Part shown: positions 53,436 to 62,521 of the stretch, one piece after another
How positions within the stretch are numbered: position 1 is the stretch's first letter
How the letters are laid out: the number at the start of each line of letters is the position of its first letter
NCBI RefSeq assembly: GCF_030551255.1
Contig: NZ_CP130630.1
Location: forward strand, 992,001-1,056,000
Reading direction: 5' to 3'
DNA: 64,000 nucleotides
Source of the DNA: Streptomyces sp. NL15-2K
GTDB taxonomy: Bacteria > Actinomycetota > Actinomycetes > Streptomycetales > Streptomycetaceae
Translations under genes and position numbers: made by a program
Notes under the pieces: generated by a model
What the model was told of the DNA's origin: nothing
Seen by the model: only the letters and a program-made list of their open reading frames with translations
Database searches by the model: none

Positions 53436-54929
53436 CTACTGCGGGGTGTCGGGGTCTCCAGCAGGCCGGTTGTCGGTGTCGGGCTCGGCGGCGAACGCCT
53501 CGTACACCTGCGGTCGGGTGCGACGCAGCCGGTACGCGAGGGCGACGCCGACGGCGAAGACCAGCGGGACGGGCGCGAGGAGCGCCGCGTTGGTGCCGGT
53601 CCCGGCGCCGGTCAGCAACTCGACCTTGTCGATGATCAGGTACAGCGCGGCGCCCATGAGCACGGCCCCGGCTATCGGGGCCACCACGGCCCGCCAGACA
53701 CCCTCGGTGTGACTGATGCGGCGGAAGAAGACCGGGACGGCGGCCGCGGTCAGCACCTGAAGCAGCACGATGCCCACCACACCGGGGGTGTTCACCCACA
53801 GCAGCAGCCGCTCGTAGGGGTCGGCGCCGGCGGCGGCGAAGCCGAGGACCACCAGGGCCGCGAGCGCGGTCTGCAGGATTCCGGCGATGTGCGGCGAGCG
53901 GTGCCGCGGGTGCACCCGGCCAAGGGCCGCGGGAAGCACCCCCTCGTGGGCGAGGGCGTGCGTGTAGCGGTTGATGGCGTTGTGGAAGGCGAGCAGCGCG
54001 GCGAAGACGCTGGTGACGATGAGGACGTGCATCACGTCCGCCGCCCAGCCGCCGACGTACCGGGTGGTGGCGGTGAAGAACAGCGCGGCGGGGTCCTCGG
54101 CGGCCGCGGCCATGACACCCCGCGCGCCGAACGCCTGCACGACGATCCACACGACGAAGGCGTAGAAAAGGCCGAGGAAGCCGACGGCGGCGTAGGTGGC
54201 GCGGGGGATCGTCCGCTCCGGCCGGCGGGCCTCGGATCGGTAGATGGCGGTGGACTCGAAGCCGACGAAGGCCGCGAAAGCGAAGGCGAGCAGGGCGCCG
54301 GTGCCGGGCGTGAAGGCGTTGCCGGGAGTGAAGGAGTCGAAGTGGATGCCCTGCGCGCCGCCGTCCGCCAGCACCCCGCCGGCCAGGACCACGAGGATGC
54401 CGGCTTCGGCGACCAGCAGCACGCCCAGCACCCGGGCCCCGAAGTCGATGCTGCGGTACCCGGCGAACCAGACGGCCGCGACACCGACGAGGGCGGCCAC
54501 CGGCCAGGGCACGCCGACTCCCCAAAGCGCTTGCAGCGCGTCGCGGACGGTGGTGGCCAGCAGTCCGTACATGCCGATCTGCATCGCGTTGTACGACAGC
54601 AGCGCGAGGGCCGCCGAGCCGACCCCCGCGGGCCGGCCGAGGCCGCGGGTGACGTACGCGTAGAAGGCACCGCCGTTGCCGACGTACCGGCTCATGGTCG
54701 TGAAGCCCGCCGCGAACAGGACGAGGACGGCGCCGGCGATGAGATAGCCGCTCGGGGCGCCGATGCCGCCGAGCAGGATGGCGAACGGGGCGACGCCGGC
54801 CATGACGGTGAGCGGGGCGGCGGCGGAGACGACGAGGAAGGTGATGTCACCGGCGCGGAGGGTGCCGGAGCGGAGCGAGGAGTCGGCCCCCGCGGCGGTC
54901 ACGCGTTCGGGTCTGGTGGTCGAGGCCAT
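53436..54929 (-). CDS. APC-superfamily amino acid/amine permease
   Basis: A 497-residue transporter with about twelve helices and the APC signature GGAFYAYVTRGLGRPAG; the second motif FAAFVGFESTAIYRSEARRPERTIP is typical. AAAGGTG precedes the ATG at 54929. It is read with the amidohydrolase and diverges from a TetR gene over a palindromic operator. Confidence 0.93.
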   Translation of the reverse strand: MASTTRPERVTAAGADSSLRSGTLRAGDITFLVVSAAAPLTVMAGVAPFAILLGGIGAPSGYLIAGAVLVLFAAGFTTMSRYVGNGGAFYAYVTRGLGRPAGVGSAALALLSYNAMQIGMYGLLATTVRDALQALWGVGVPWPVAALVGVAAVWFAGYRSIDFGARVLGVLLVAEAGILVVLAGGVLADGGAQGIHFDSFTPGNAFTPGTGALLAFAFAAFVGFESTAIYRSEARRPERTIPRATYAAVGFLGLFYAFVVWIVVQAFGARGVMAAAAEDPAALFFTATTRYVGGWAADVMHVLIVTSVFAALLAFHNAINRYTHALAHEGVLPAALGRVHPRHRSPHIAGILQTALAALVVLGFAAAGADPYERLLLWVNTPGVVGIVLLQVLTAAAVPVFFRRISHTEGVWRAVVAPIAGAVLMGAALYLIIDKVELLTGAGTGTNAALLAPVPLVFAVGVALAYRLRRTRPQVYEAFAAEPDTDNRPAGDPDTPQ

Positions 54930-54987
54930 GGCGGCTGGGCACCTTTCGGACGGCGCCGTTCGGCGGCAGGGGACCGCCCGGCGAGCT

Positions 54988-55008
54988 AAACCTAAAGCCT
55001 TTCGGTTT
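54988..55008. promoter_or_regulatory. TetR operator before the permease operon
   Basis: A 21-bp near-perfect palindrome with outer arms AAACC/GGTTT and inner AAG/CTT, one mismatch in ten pairs, lies midway between the divergent permease and TetR genes. It is AT-richer than its surroundings and overlaps the likely promoters. Confidence 0.68.
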
Positions 55009-55074
55009 CGGTAATGTAGCCCTGGGCCCCATCCCTGGGAAGACCCGAGTGGAAACGACCAAGGAGAACGACGC

Positions 55075-55680
55075 ATGGGGCGGCCGAGCAAGGCCCTGCT
55101 GGACAGGGAGCGCATCGGCACCGCCGCGCTCGAACTCGTCGACCGCGACGGCGACTTCAGCGTCCCGCAGATCGCCAGGAAGCTCAGCGTCCAGACCGGC
55201 TCGATCTACCACCACGTCGACGGCCGGGCCGGCATCGTCGAACTGATCCGGCTACGCGTCGCGGGCGCCATCGACCCGGCCACCCTCGACCTGCGCCCCT
55301 GGGACACCGCCCTCGCCGCCTGGGCCCGCTCCTACCGGGCCGCCTTCGCCGCCCACCCACGCACCATCCCGCTGCTCGCCACGGCGCCCGTCCGCGCACC
55401 CCACGCACTGGCCCAGTACGAGCGGGCGGTCGCTCTCCTGCTGGACGCGGGCTTCCCCAAGGACCGCGTCATGGCGGTCCTCACCGCCTTGGAGAACCTC
55501 GTCCTCGGTTCCGCGCTCGATCTGGCCGCGCCCGAGGCCATGTGGGAACCCGACGCCGACGGCGCAACCCCGCTGCTCGCTCAGGCGCTGGCCGCCGTCG
55601 GCCCCGACCGCGCCGACGCCGCGTTCGACCTTGCGCTGGACGGCTTCCTGGCCCACTGCCGATCCCTGATCGCCTCCTGA
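55075..55680 (+). CDS. TetR-family regulator of the permease-amidohydrolase operon
   Basis: A 201-residue repressor; HTH segment FSVPQIARKLSVQTGSIYHH and a C-terminal tetracycline-repressor-like domain. AAGGAG precedes the ATG. Divergent from the permease with the AAACC/GGTTT dyad between, so autoregulation and repression of that operon are likely. Confidence 0.92.
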   Translation: MGRPSKALLDRERIGTAALELVDRDGDFSVPQIARKLSVQTGSIYHHVDGRAGIVELIRLRVAGAIDPATLDLRPWDTALAAWARSYRAAFAAHPRTIPLLATAPVRAPHALAQYERAVALLLDAGFPKDRVMAVLTALENLVLGSALDLAAPEAMWEPDADGATPLLAQALAAVGPDRADAAFDLALDGFLAHCRSLIAS

Positions 55681-55695
55681 CGGCAGCGGGCGCGG

Positions 55696-55965
55696 TCACT
55701 CTCCGGCGGCGCCGGGAAGCGACCACCGGCGGAACTCCCGCGGGGAGACACCGAACGCGGCCCTGAAGACTCTGCCGAAGTAACTCGGGTCGGTGATGCC
55801 CCAGCGGGCCGCCACGGCGTAGGCCGGAAGGTGGGCCAGGCCGGGGTCGGTCAGGTCCTGGCGGATGCGGTCCAGGCGCCGTCGCCGGATGTGGTCGCCG
55901 AGCGTCTCGCCCCGCTGCTGGAACAGGGCATGCAGGGAGCGGACCGAGATGTGGTGGTCGGCGGC
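55696..55965 (-). pseudogene. AraC/XylS helix-turn-helix fragment
   Basis: The frame reads ADHHISVRSLHALFQQRG, DHIRRRRLDRIRQDLTDPGL and AVAARWGITDPSYFGRVFRA, the complete double HTH of AraC regulators, ending normally at a TGA at 55696. The N-terminal domain is absent: at about 55965 it abuts an ATPase fragment in another frame. Confidence 0.75.
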
Positions 55966-56473
55966 GGGCGACGAACGCGAGCACCTGCGCCGAGGCGCGA
56001 TCGAGCCATTGCTCGTCGTCGATGACGCAGATCAGCGGCTGTTGCTCGGCGACATCGGCAAGCAGGCCCAGGACGGCCAAGCCCCCGAAGAACCGATTCG
56101 GCGCCTTTCCCGGGCTGATACCGAAGAACGTGCGCAGGGCGTCGCGTTGCGGAACCGGCAAGCGGTCCAGCCGGTCCAGCATGGGCGCCAACAGTTGGTG
56201 CAGCGCGGCGAACGGCAGATCCATCTCCGCCTGGACACCGGTGGCGCGCACGATGCGGACACCCGATGTCTCGTCGACCAGCCAGTCAAGCAGTGCCGTT
56301 TTCCCGACGCCCGGCTCACCGCTGACGACGAGGGCCCGGCTCTCCCCCGCGCGAACGGCGTCCACGAGGGCGTTGAGGGTCTCGCGCTCACGGCGTCGGC
56401 CTATCAGCCGCGTACAACTGCCGCCCGCAGCCGGACGGAAGTCCCCTGATGATGTTGACCGGGCGTCTCCCAT
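55966..56473 (-). pseudogene. LuxR-type (MalT/AAA) regulator, N-terminal ATPase piece only
   Basis: About 170 residues of the ATPase module: RLIGRRRERETLNALVDAVR, Walker A GEPGVGKTALLDWLVD, Walker B-like LICVIDDEQWLD. A full protein would have about 900 residues and a C-terminal LuxR HTH. It is truncated at about 55968 where the AraC fragment begins. The 56474-56834 stretch upstream holds no gene that I recognise. Confidence 0.75.
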
Positions 56474-56834
56474 GCGGCCCAAGAGTACCTTGGGCCAAGG
56501 CATGTGCCGGATGCCCTTCCATCCCTCATGACCAGGTCGGACTCGTCCAGGAGAGCCAGGGCAGGACGGTCGCGCGGGCACCGGTCGACGCCGGGTGTGC
56601 CGTGCGGCTCAGCGCCTGCGCGCATACGGAGACCCGGTGACATACATCCGACCTGTTACGGCGTCAGGAACCTGCGAGCAAGCTCGTGCGGGCGGCGAGC
56701 ACGGGTGCGCCTGAGGCGACTCCGGGCATCACACCCGCGTCACACCCACCACCATCCGCGGCCGCCGGGTGCAGACCCCCGCCCTCGGCACGTCCTCGCC
56801 TTCGTCGGGTCGCATCGCACGGATCAGCCAACTG

Positions 56835-56878
56835 TTGACGCATCATCTAAGAGCTGCTTGACTTGCACAACACATCAA
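56835..56878 (+). promoter_or_regulatory. Paired operators before pirin 3
   Basis: TTGACGCATCAT (56835-56846) and ACAACACATCAA (56867-56878) are 32 bp apart, the same spacing as the pair before DoxX. The first includes a -35-like TTGACG, and the second lies just upstream of the pirin start. Confidence 0.6.
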
Positions 56879-56901
56879 CGCCACGGGTTGTGCGGAGGCA
56901 C

Positions 56902-57789
56902 ATGATGCAGGCACAGCAGCAGATTTCGCGCCGAACCGTCGCCCGGATCGAGGAGAGGATTCATCTCGGCCCGGACGCTCAGGTCGACGACAAAAGCCTG
57001 ATGTTCTCTCCGCAGGCCCCGGCACTGACCGACCCTTTCCTCGTGCTGGTCGACGACTTGTTCTCGGAGCCCGGCTTCGAGTGGCACCCGCATCGGGGCC
57101 TGGAGACGGTGACGCTGGTACTGGACGGGGTGTTGGAGCATGGCGACAGCATCGGGAACAGCGGCACACTGACCGCTGGAGACATCCAGTGGATGACCGC
57201 CGGTCAGGGGATCATCCACCGCGAACTCGCCTTCCGCAATGAACGCGCGCACATACTGCAGTTGTGGGTCAATCTGCCGGCCGACAAGAAGATGGTCGAC
57301 AGCCGCTACCAGGACCTGCTCGCCACCGGCCGGCCGACCATCGACCACGACGGTGCCCACATCGACCTCATCTCCGGCGCCGCCGGCGGCCTGACCGGCC
57401 CGGCACTCACCCATTGGCCGATCTCCGGCTCGGTGATCACCATGGAGCCCGGCCGGAGCCTCGATCACGTCCTGCCCGGCCAGGACCGAGCGTTTTTCAC
57501 CGTGCTCGCCGGCGCCGTGAGCATCGCCGGCCGCACCGTGACCGCGCGGCAGACGGCCTGGTCCGATCCTCTGCCGGACGCGGACCTGTCTGTCATCGGG
57601 CTGCGGACCGGTGACGGTGACACCCCCACCGAGATCCTGACCTTCAGTGGGCCACCCATCCGACAGGCCGTCGCGATGGGCGGGCCCATGGTCATGAACA
57701 CCCAGGCCGAGATCGAGCAGGCGTTCCGCGACTTCCACGCCGGCAGGTTCGGCGCCGTCCCCCGCCAGGCGCGGCTGCAGTACCGATGA
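56902..57789 (+). CDS. Pirin family protein 3
   Basis: A roughly 295-residue bicupin with FEWHPHRGLETVTLVLDGVL, the following LEHGDS, and IQWMTAGQGIIHRE; the C-terminus GGPMVMNTQAEIEQAFRDF is typical. GGAGG sits just before a double ATG (56902/56905); the second gives better spacing. It stands alone behind paired TTGACGCATCAT-like sites. Confidence 0.92.
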   Translation: MMQAQQQISRRTVARIEERIHLGPDAQVDDKSLMFSPQAPALTDPFLVLVDDLFSEPGFEWHPHRGLETVTLVLDGVLEHGDSIGNSGTLTAGDIQWMTAGQGIIHRELAFRNERAHILQLWVNLPADKKMVDSRYQDLLATGRPTIDHDGAHIDLISGAAGGLTGPALTHWPISGSVITMEPGRSLDHVLPGQDRAFFTVLAGAVSIAGRTVTARQTAWSDPLPDADLSVIGLRTGDGDTPTEILTFSGPPIRQAVAMGGPMVMNTQAEIEQAFRDFHAGRFGAVPRQARLQYR

Positions 57790-57949
57790 CTTCAGGAACC
57801 CATCGCGGCACATCTTCTCGGCAGGGCACTATCCGGATCCCAGGGCACGAACTCCGACAGAGGCCAACCTCGGACTTTCACCAGTAGCGGCCGGTCGAGG
57901 ACGACCGGATACAGTGCGCGAGACGGCAGCCTGGGCAGGAAGTGGAAGC

Positions 57950-59170
57950 GTGACCGATACCAGCAACACCCGACCCGCCGACAGCGAAGCGCAAGCTCCG
58001 CGGCAGAGCCGACTGCACCGCCTGATGCGCTACCTCCCCCTGATCGCCCCCGTCCTGCTGTGGGCCGTGCCCTGCTGGATGCTCCTGCACACCGGCCAGC
58101 ACTGGCCGCTGCCCGTCACGCTGGTCGGCACCGCCCTGTTCGCCCTCGGCCTCATATGTATGCCGCTCGCGATGGTGCGCGGTCACGGCCGGCGCCAGCA
58201 GGACCGGGCAGCGATCATCGGCGACACCCTGCTGGGCACGAGCTGGGTTCTGTTCACCTGGTCCGTCCTGCTCGGCGTCTTCTTGCGGCTCGCCCTGGCC
58301 ATGGCCGGCGTCGGCGACAGTCAGGACCGGGCCCGAATCGTCACTTGGGCCGTCCTCGGCATCACCGCCGTACTACTCGCCTGGGGGTACGCCGAAGCCC
58401 GCCGCGTGCCACGCGTGCGCCGCCTCGACGTGCAACTCCCGCGGCTGGGTGCCGGGTTGGACGGCATCCGCGTCGTCCTCATCACCGACACCCACTACGG
58501 CCCGCTCGATCGCACTCGCTGGTCGGCGCGGGTATGCGAGACGGTGAACACTCTGGAAGCCGACCTGGTCTGCCACACCGGCGACATCGCGGACGGCACG
58601 GCCGAACGCCGTCGCGCCCAGGCCGCCCCACTCGCAACCGTGCGGGCCACCCGGGCCCGTGTATACGTCACCGGCAACCACGAGTACTACAGCGAGGCCC
58701 AGGGCTGGGTCGACCTGATGGACGAGCTGGGCTGGGAGCCGCTGCGCAACCGCCATCTGCTGCTCGAACGCGGAGGCGACACCCTCGTGGTCGCCGGCGT
58801 GGATGACGTCACCGCCGAGTCCTCCGGCCTGGCAGGCCACCGCGCCCACCTCGCCGGAGCCTTGAACGGCGCCGACCCCGACCTACCCGTCCTGCTCCTG
58901 GCGCACCAGCCCAAGTTCGTCGACCGGGCGGCAGCCGACGGCATCGACCTCCAACTCTCCGGCCACACCCACGGCGGCCAGATCTGGCCCTTCCACCACC
59001 TGGTCCGCATCGACCAGCCCGCCCTCGCCGGCCTCAGCCGCCACGGCACCCGCACTCTTCTCTACACCAGCCGGGGCACCGGCTTCTGGGGCCCGCCGTT
59101 CCGCGTCTTCGCCCCCAGCGAGATCACCCTGCTCGTGCTCCGCTCCCCGCACCTGCCCACCTCGCCGTAG
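57950..59170 (+). CDS. Membrane-anchored metallophosphoesterase (YkuE-like)
   Basis: A 406-residue protein: four to five N-terminal helices (to about 155), then a calcineurin-like phosphoesterase domain facing one side of the membrane. The dimetal motifs are complete: ITDTHYG, CHTGDIADG, VTGNHEYY, LLLAHQP and LSGHTHGGQ. GTG at 57950 after AGGAAG. Relatives hydrolyse lipid-linked or nucleotide phosphodiesters; substrate here unknown. Confidence 0.92.
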   Translation: MTDTSNTRPADSEAQAPRQSRLHRLMRYLPLIAPVLLWAVPCWMLLHTGQHWPLPVTLVGTALFALGLICMPLAMVRGHGRRQQDRAAIIGDTLLGTSWVLFTWSVLLGVFLRLALAMAGVGDSQDRARIVTWAVLGITAVLLAWGYAEARRVPRVRRLDVQLPRLGAGLDGIRVVLITDTHYGPLDRTRWSARVCETVNTLEADLVCHTGDIADGTAERRRAQAAPLATVRATRARVYVTGNHEYYSEAQGWVDLMDELGWEPLRNRHLLLERGGDTLVVAGVDDVTAESSGLAGHRAHLAGALNGADPDLPVLLLAHQPKFVDRAAADGIDLQLSGHTHGGQIWPFHHLVRIDQPALAGLSRHGTRTLLYTSRGTGFWGPPFRVFAPSEITLLVLRSPHLPTSP

Positions 59171-59217
59171 CACTGGGCGGGCCGACACACTGAGTTCTTC
59201 TGGATCCTGAAGTCGGT

Positions 59218-59640
59218 TGCCTGGGCCACTTCCCGCCGCCCGGCGCGGTGAAGTACTACTTCTGCACCTGGCGCGACGACGGCACCGACCAGATCATCCC
59301 CGACCTGCTGCGCCGGCAGCCTGGTGGTGCTCGACACCCAGAGCGTGCACGCCGCGGCTGGGGTGCCCGGGCATTCGACGGGGCGTGATGCGGCAAAAAA
59401 GTACCGGGCCGCAAGCGCGGCCTGGCCGTTGACGTCCTGGGGCTGGTGATCGCGGTGGTCGTGGTGGCCGCGTCGGTGCACGAGAACGCCGTCGTCACGC
59501 ACGGGAAGAACGTGGGCATCGAGGTGGAGGTCGTGGAGCGCAACCCCGCGCAGACCGGGTTCGTGCCGATCCCCAAACGGTGGAACGCTGGTGCGACTAC
59601 GAGCACGAGCCCCGCACCTGCGAGTCGCGGGTGTACTGGG
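59218..59640 (+). pseudogene. IS5-family transposase remnant
   Basis: Segments in order and in changing frames: GHFPPPGAVKYYFCTWRDDG, then SLVVLDTQSVHAAAGVP, then KKVPGRKRGLAVDVLGLVIA, then NVGIEVEVVERNPAQTGF and PIPKRW. This is the middle and end of an IS5-type transposase with at least two shifts (one in an A-run near 59396) and an internal deletion. No intact ends were found. Confidence 0.8.
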
Positions 59641-59780
59641 TGGTGACAGAACAGGAGATCGCCGCGCAGGCCGAGACGGCGCGGGAGCAGATCGCACAGC
59701 TGACCGAGCGGCTGGACGAACTCGGCCGGGCCACGGAGGATGTCCGGATCACCGCGGCCGAGGACCCCGCCAGGGAATAG
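59580..59780 (+). pseudogene. Transposase tail fused to a coiled-coil fragment
   Basis: A 66-codon frame: the first part, CDYEHEPRTCESRVYWVVTE, is an IS5-type transposase C-terminus; the second, EQIAQLTERLDELGRATEDV, is a coiled-coil start of another protein. It seems to result from an insertion-element junction and is unlikely to be functional. Confidence 0.5.
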
Positions 59781-59859
59781 TTTTGATCCTCTGACATGGC
59801 ATCAGGTGCGATTCATGTATGTACCGGGCATGCCACCGCTCACCGATGCCGTTGCGTCA

Positions 59860-60054
59860 GACGGCCTCCGTCGAAGATGAAGCCGATCTTGTGGGTGGTT
59901 CAGTCGCCGAGCGGTGGCAGGAAGTGCACGGTCGGCAGGCTGGGTTCGGCGTCGAGTGTCAGCCCCGTCTCCTCATGGCATTCACGCACCGCTGCCTGCC
60001 AAGGGGTCTCGCCCGGTCGTCGAGCTGGATGACGAGACGGCCGGCCGTCCACGG
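59860..60054 (-). pseudogene. Nudix hydrolase remnant with an in-frame stop
   Basis: The frame reads ETPWQAAVRECHEETGLTLD, a Nudix box, and continues past a TGA into TTHKIGFIFDGGRLT. The N-terminal part is missing: the remnant abuts the stop of the MFS gene. Truncation plus nonsense codon show decay. Confidence 0.7.
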
Positions 60055-61302
60055 TCACGCCGCTTCCTTGAGGGGCACATCCTCGGGGATGGGGGGCTGA
60101 CGCCGCGGCATGAACAGCATCGTTCCGGCGGCCAGTGCGACGGTGACGCAGCACAGGTTCATCATCGTCACGACACCCAGCGCCTCACTCAGCAGTGAGC
60201 CGGCCAGCATGCCCGACAAGGAGGCCGCCGCCTGTAGAAATCCGTTGGTGGCGCTGACCCTGCCCAGCACGGCGTCAGGGGTGTGACGGGCGACGAACGT
60301 CCCGCTCGTGATGGTGAAACAGACCATGGGTGCCCCGATGGTGAGGAACAGTACGGCGCTCCACCCGATCACAGGGGTGTTGAATGTCGCCGCGAAGGCC
60401 ACGGCGAGCACTGCGAGGGAGCCCACCAGCACAGTCCGGTCGGCGAGCCTCCGGGCGAGTGCGCGGCTGAGCGGCACCCCGAGCAGGAACCCCGCACCGA
60501 AAGCCCCGAAGAGCAGGCCGAGGATCTGTGGTGAGGCGTGCAGGACCCGGTCCATGTACGGTATGAGGCCGACGTTCACGGCGGACGTGGCGATCGCGAA
60601 GAGAGCACCGGCTGCCGCCAGCGCCGCCAGCCACGGGCTGTGGCGTATCTGTGCGGCTCCGTCGCGGATCTCGGCGACCAGCCTGTGTACCTGCCCGCGC
60701 CCCGCCCCGGTGCTTCGGCGCGCGGTCGTCCGCGGCCGGTAGCGGACCATCGAGAGGCACAGTGCCGAACACGCGTAGCTGATCGTGTCGATGGCGACGA
60801 CTGCCGTGAAACCGAGGCCGCCGTACACGGCCCCGCCCAACGGGCCGCCGACGAGCCGGATGGAGCCGACGATCAGGGCGCTCAGGGAGTTCGCCGAGTG
60901 GAGGTCGCCCTCACGGCCGACCAGTTGCGGGAGCAGGGCGGCGGAAGCCGGGTTGAACAGCTGGCTCAGGGACGATTCCAGGATCAACGCGACATAGATC
61001 AGCCACACCTCGTCCGGACTGTCCACCCACAGCATCAGCGAGACCGCCACCATGCGGACCAGGTCCGCGGCGATCATGACGCGCAGCCGGTTCCAGCGGT
61101 CGACGAGCGCCCCGGCCAGCGGACCGAGTACCAGCGCCGGGACCGTTCCCGCAGCCATCGAGAAACCCGACGCCATGGCGGAGCCGGTCAGCTCCAGGAC
61201 GTAGTACGGGACGGCGAGGAGCAGGAACCAGTCGCCAAGGCTGGACAGCAGTTGACCGGACGCGAGAAACCGGTAGTCCCGGACCCGCAGCACACTGAAC
61301 AA
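60055..61302 (-). CDS. MFS transporter (macrolide-efflux/enterobactin-exporter type)
   Basis: A membrane protein of about 415 residues with twelve helices. Family patterns: SVLRVRDYRFLASGQLLSSL, LAGALVDRWNRLRVMIAADL and RVSATNGFLQAAASL. GAAGGA precedes a TTG at 61302 that gives the normal N-terminus (LFSVLRVRDY); a GTG at 61359 would add 19 unrelated residues. Substrate unknown, drug or siderophore export likely. Confidence 0.88.
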   Translation of the reverse strand: MFSVLRVRDYRFLASGQLLSSLGDWFLLLAVPYYVLELTGSAMASGFSMAAGTVPALVLGPLAGALVDRWNRLRVMIAADLVRMVAVSLMLWVDSPDEVWLIYVALILESSLSQLFNPASAALLPQLVGREGDLHSANSLSALIVGSIRLVGGPLGGAVYGGLGFTAVVAIDTISYACSALCLSMVRYRPRTTARRSTGAGRGQVHRLVAEIRDGAAQIRHSPWLAALAAAGALFAIATSAVNVGLIPYMDRVLHASPQILGLLFGAFGAGFLLGVPLSRALARRLADRTVLVGSLAVLAVAFAATFNTPVIGWSAVLFLTIGAPMVCFTITSGTFVARHTPDAVLGRVSATNGFLQAAASLSGMLAGSLLSEALGVVTMMNLCCVTVALAAGTMLFMPRRQPPIPEDVPLKEAA

Positions 61303-61519
61303 GACTGTTCCTTCGGGATGGAGGCCAGGCCCGGGCCCGGCACCTGGCACTTCTGGCACTCACACGGCTTCGAACAGCGGGGATGCCAGGGAGCGTTGCA
61401 GGGATCCGACGGACCAGGTTCCCCCTCACTTCAAACAACTCTCTTTCGGTCGGTCACGTGCGCAGCCGACCGACTGGTGGCGTGTGATCACCTCGGCGGA
61501 AGGGCTCCCCCACATAACG

Positions 61520-61539
61520 TACAGATTGTACAGACTGTA
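61520..61539. promoter_or_regulatory. Overlapping palindromes before the Phd antitoxin
   Basis: TACAGATTGTA (61520-61530) and TACAGACTGTA (61529-61539) overlap by two bases with a 9-bp period, just 12 bases before the antitoxin ATG. Closely spaced palindromes of this kind are typical of Phd/YefM autoregulation. Confidence 0.6.
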
Positions 61540-61550
61540 AGATACGCAGC

Positions 61551-61748
61551 ATGGCCCATAAGAGTCCATTGACGCAAGCCCGGTCCGAGCCGGCGGAGCT
61601 GATCAACCGCGTCGTCTACGGCGGGGAGCAGGTCGTCCTGACCCGCCACGGCAAGCCGCTCGTCGCCCGCGTGTCGGCTCGGGTCGTTCCTTGTCCGCAA
61701 GGGCCGACGGTCCGCCGTCCAAAGGGGGCAGTCTGCCTGGCGGCCTGA
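61551..61748 (+). pseudogene. Phd/YefM antitoxin, truncated
   Basis: The frame begins with a good antitoxin DNA-binding domain (QARSEPAELINRVVYGG, EQVVLTRHGKPLVARVSA) but then leaves the family; the toxin-binding C-terminus is replaced by about 20 unrelated residues. No toxin gene follows: 61749-62062 holds only an unclear frame. Probably a dead antitoxin, though the DNA-binding half could still act. Confidence 0.75.
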
Positions 61749-62062
61749 CCCGCGAACTCCCGTACACCTGATGGGTGGCGACTTGCGATTGGCGTGTGCG
61801 CGATGACCGCAGCCAGCCACAACTCCCTTACCGCGACAGCAAAGTGGGCCCGGCGGCCCAGCCTCGAGACACTGCAGCGGCTCGGGCTCCCCTTGCCGCG
61901 GGCGTGTGCCTTCAAGCAGGGGACGTCAGGGGGATCCCTCCGCGAACCTGCACGAACGCGAGGGAGGAAGGTGCGGCCAACGGGCGACCATCAGATACGG
62001 ACTGGCGTTGCTCGCCAGGGACTATGACACTGCCCCACCCACGAGCCGAGATGAGGACCCAG
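61749..62062. other. Gap after the antitoxin remnant, no gene recognised
   Basis: A frame near 61990-62030 (RYGLALLARDYDT) faintly recalls the end of a PIN-domain toxin, but there is no start and no other supporting segment. Nothing else stands out. Confidence 0.3.
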
Positions 62063-62521
62063 CTACAGGCATCCCGGCTCGCCGTTAGCGACGAACCATG
62101 TCAGGGACCGCTCCAGCAGCTCGAGAAACTGCCGCAGGTCATCAGCCACACGGTCGAGATCGGGTTCGTCCAGCGACGCCGTTCGCGTCCGGTAGATCAC
62201 TCCGCCAGGGCTGGCGACATAGGACAGGCCGCCGCCGCTCGAGCCGATGACCAGGCCACCGGCCCTCTCGTCCGCGCCGACAACGACAGCGCCGTACTCC
62301 TTGAACTGCAGAAGGACATCACCCGCCGGGTCGACGAAGTAGCCGTTGCCGACGTCCGCCCAGGTGACGTCGCCGATGCTGTCGTAGAGGGTGACCAGGT
62401 CAGCAGGGACGATGCCGACTTGGGCAAGCGTGCGAGCCGCGGCCTGGTCGGCGTGGTCGGCCAGCCGGACCTCATTGGCTCCCGGGGGAAAGCCGTGCCG
62501 GCGCTCGAACTCGTCTTGCAT
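62063..62521 (-). CDS. SMI1/KNR4 (SUKH)-like protein
   Basis: A 152-residue protein resembling SUKH-superfamily members: ADLVTLYDSIGDVTWADVGN and the following GYFVDPAGDVLLQFKEYGAV. Such proteins are often immunity proteins for contact toxins or polymorphic toxin systems. No toxin gene is seen nearby. ATG at 62521 is the first start in the conserved frame; its ribosome site is weak, and a longer product is possible. Confidence 0.65.
   Translation of the reverse strand: MQDEFERRHGFPPGANEVRLADHADQAAARTLAQVGIVPADLVTLYDSIGDVTWADVGNGYFVDPAGDVLLQFKEYGAVVVGADERAGGLVIGSSGGGLSYVASPGGVIYRTRTASLDEPDLDRVADDLRQFLELLERSLTWFVANGEPGCL

Noticed and set aside
61990..62088. PIN-domain toxin partner of the antitoxin
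   Set aside because: Only a dozen residues vaguely resemble a PIN end; no start, acidic residues or length to support it.
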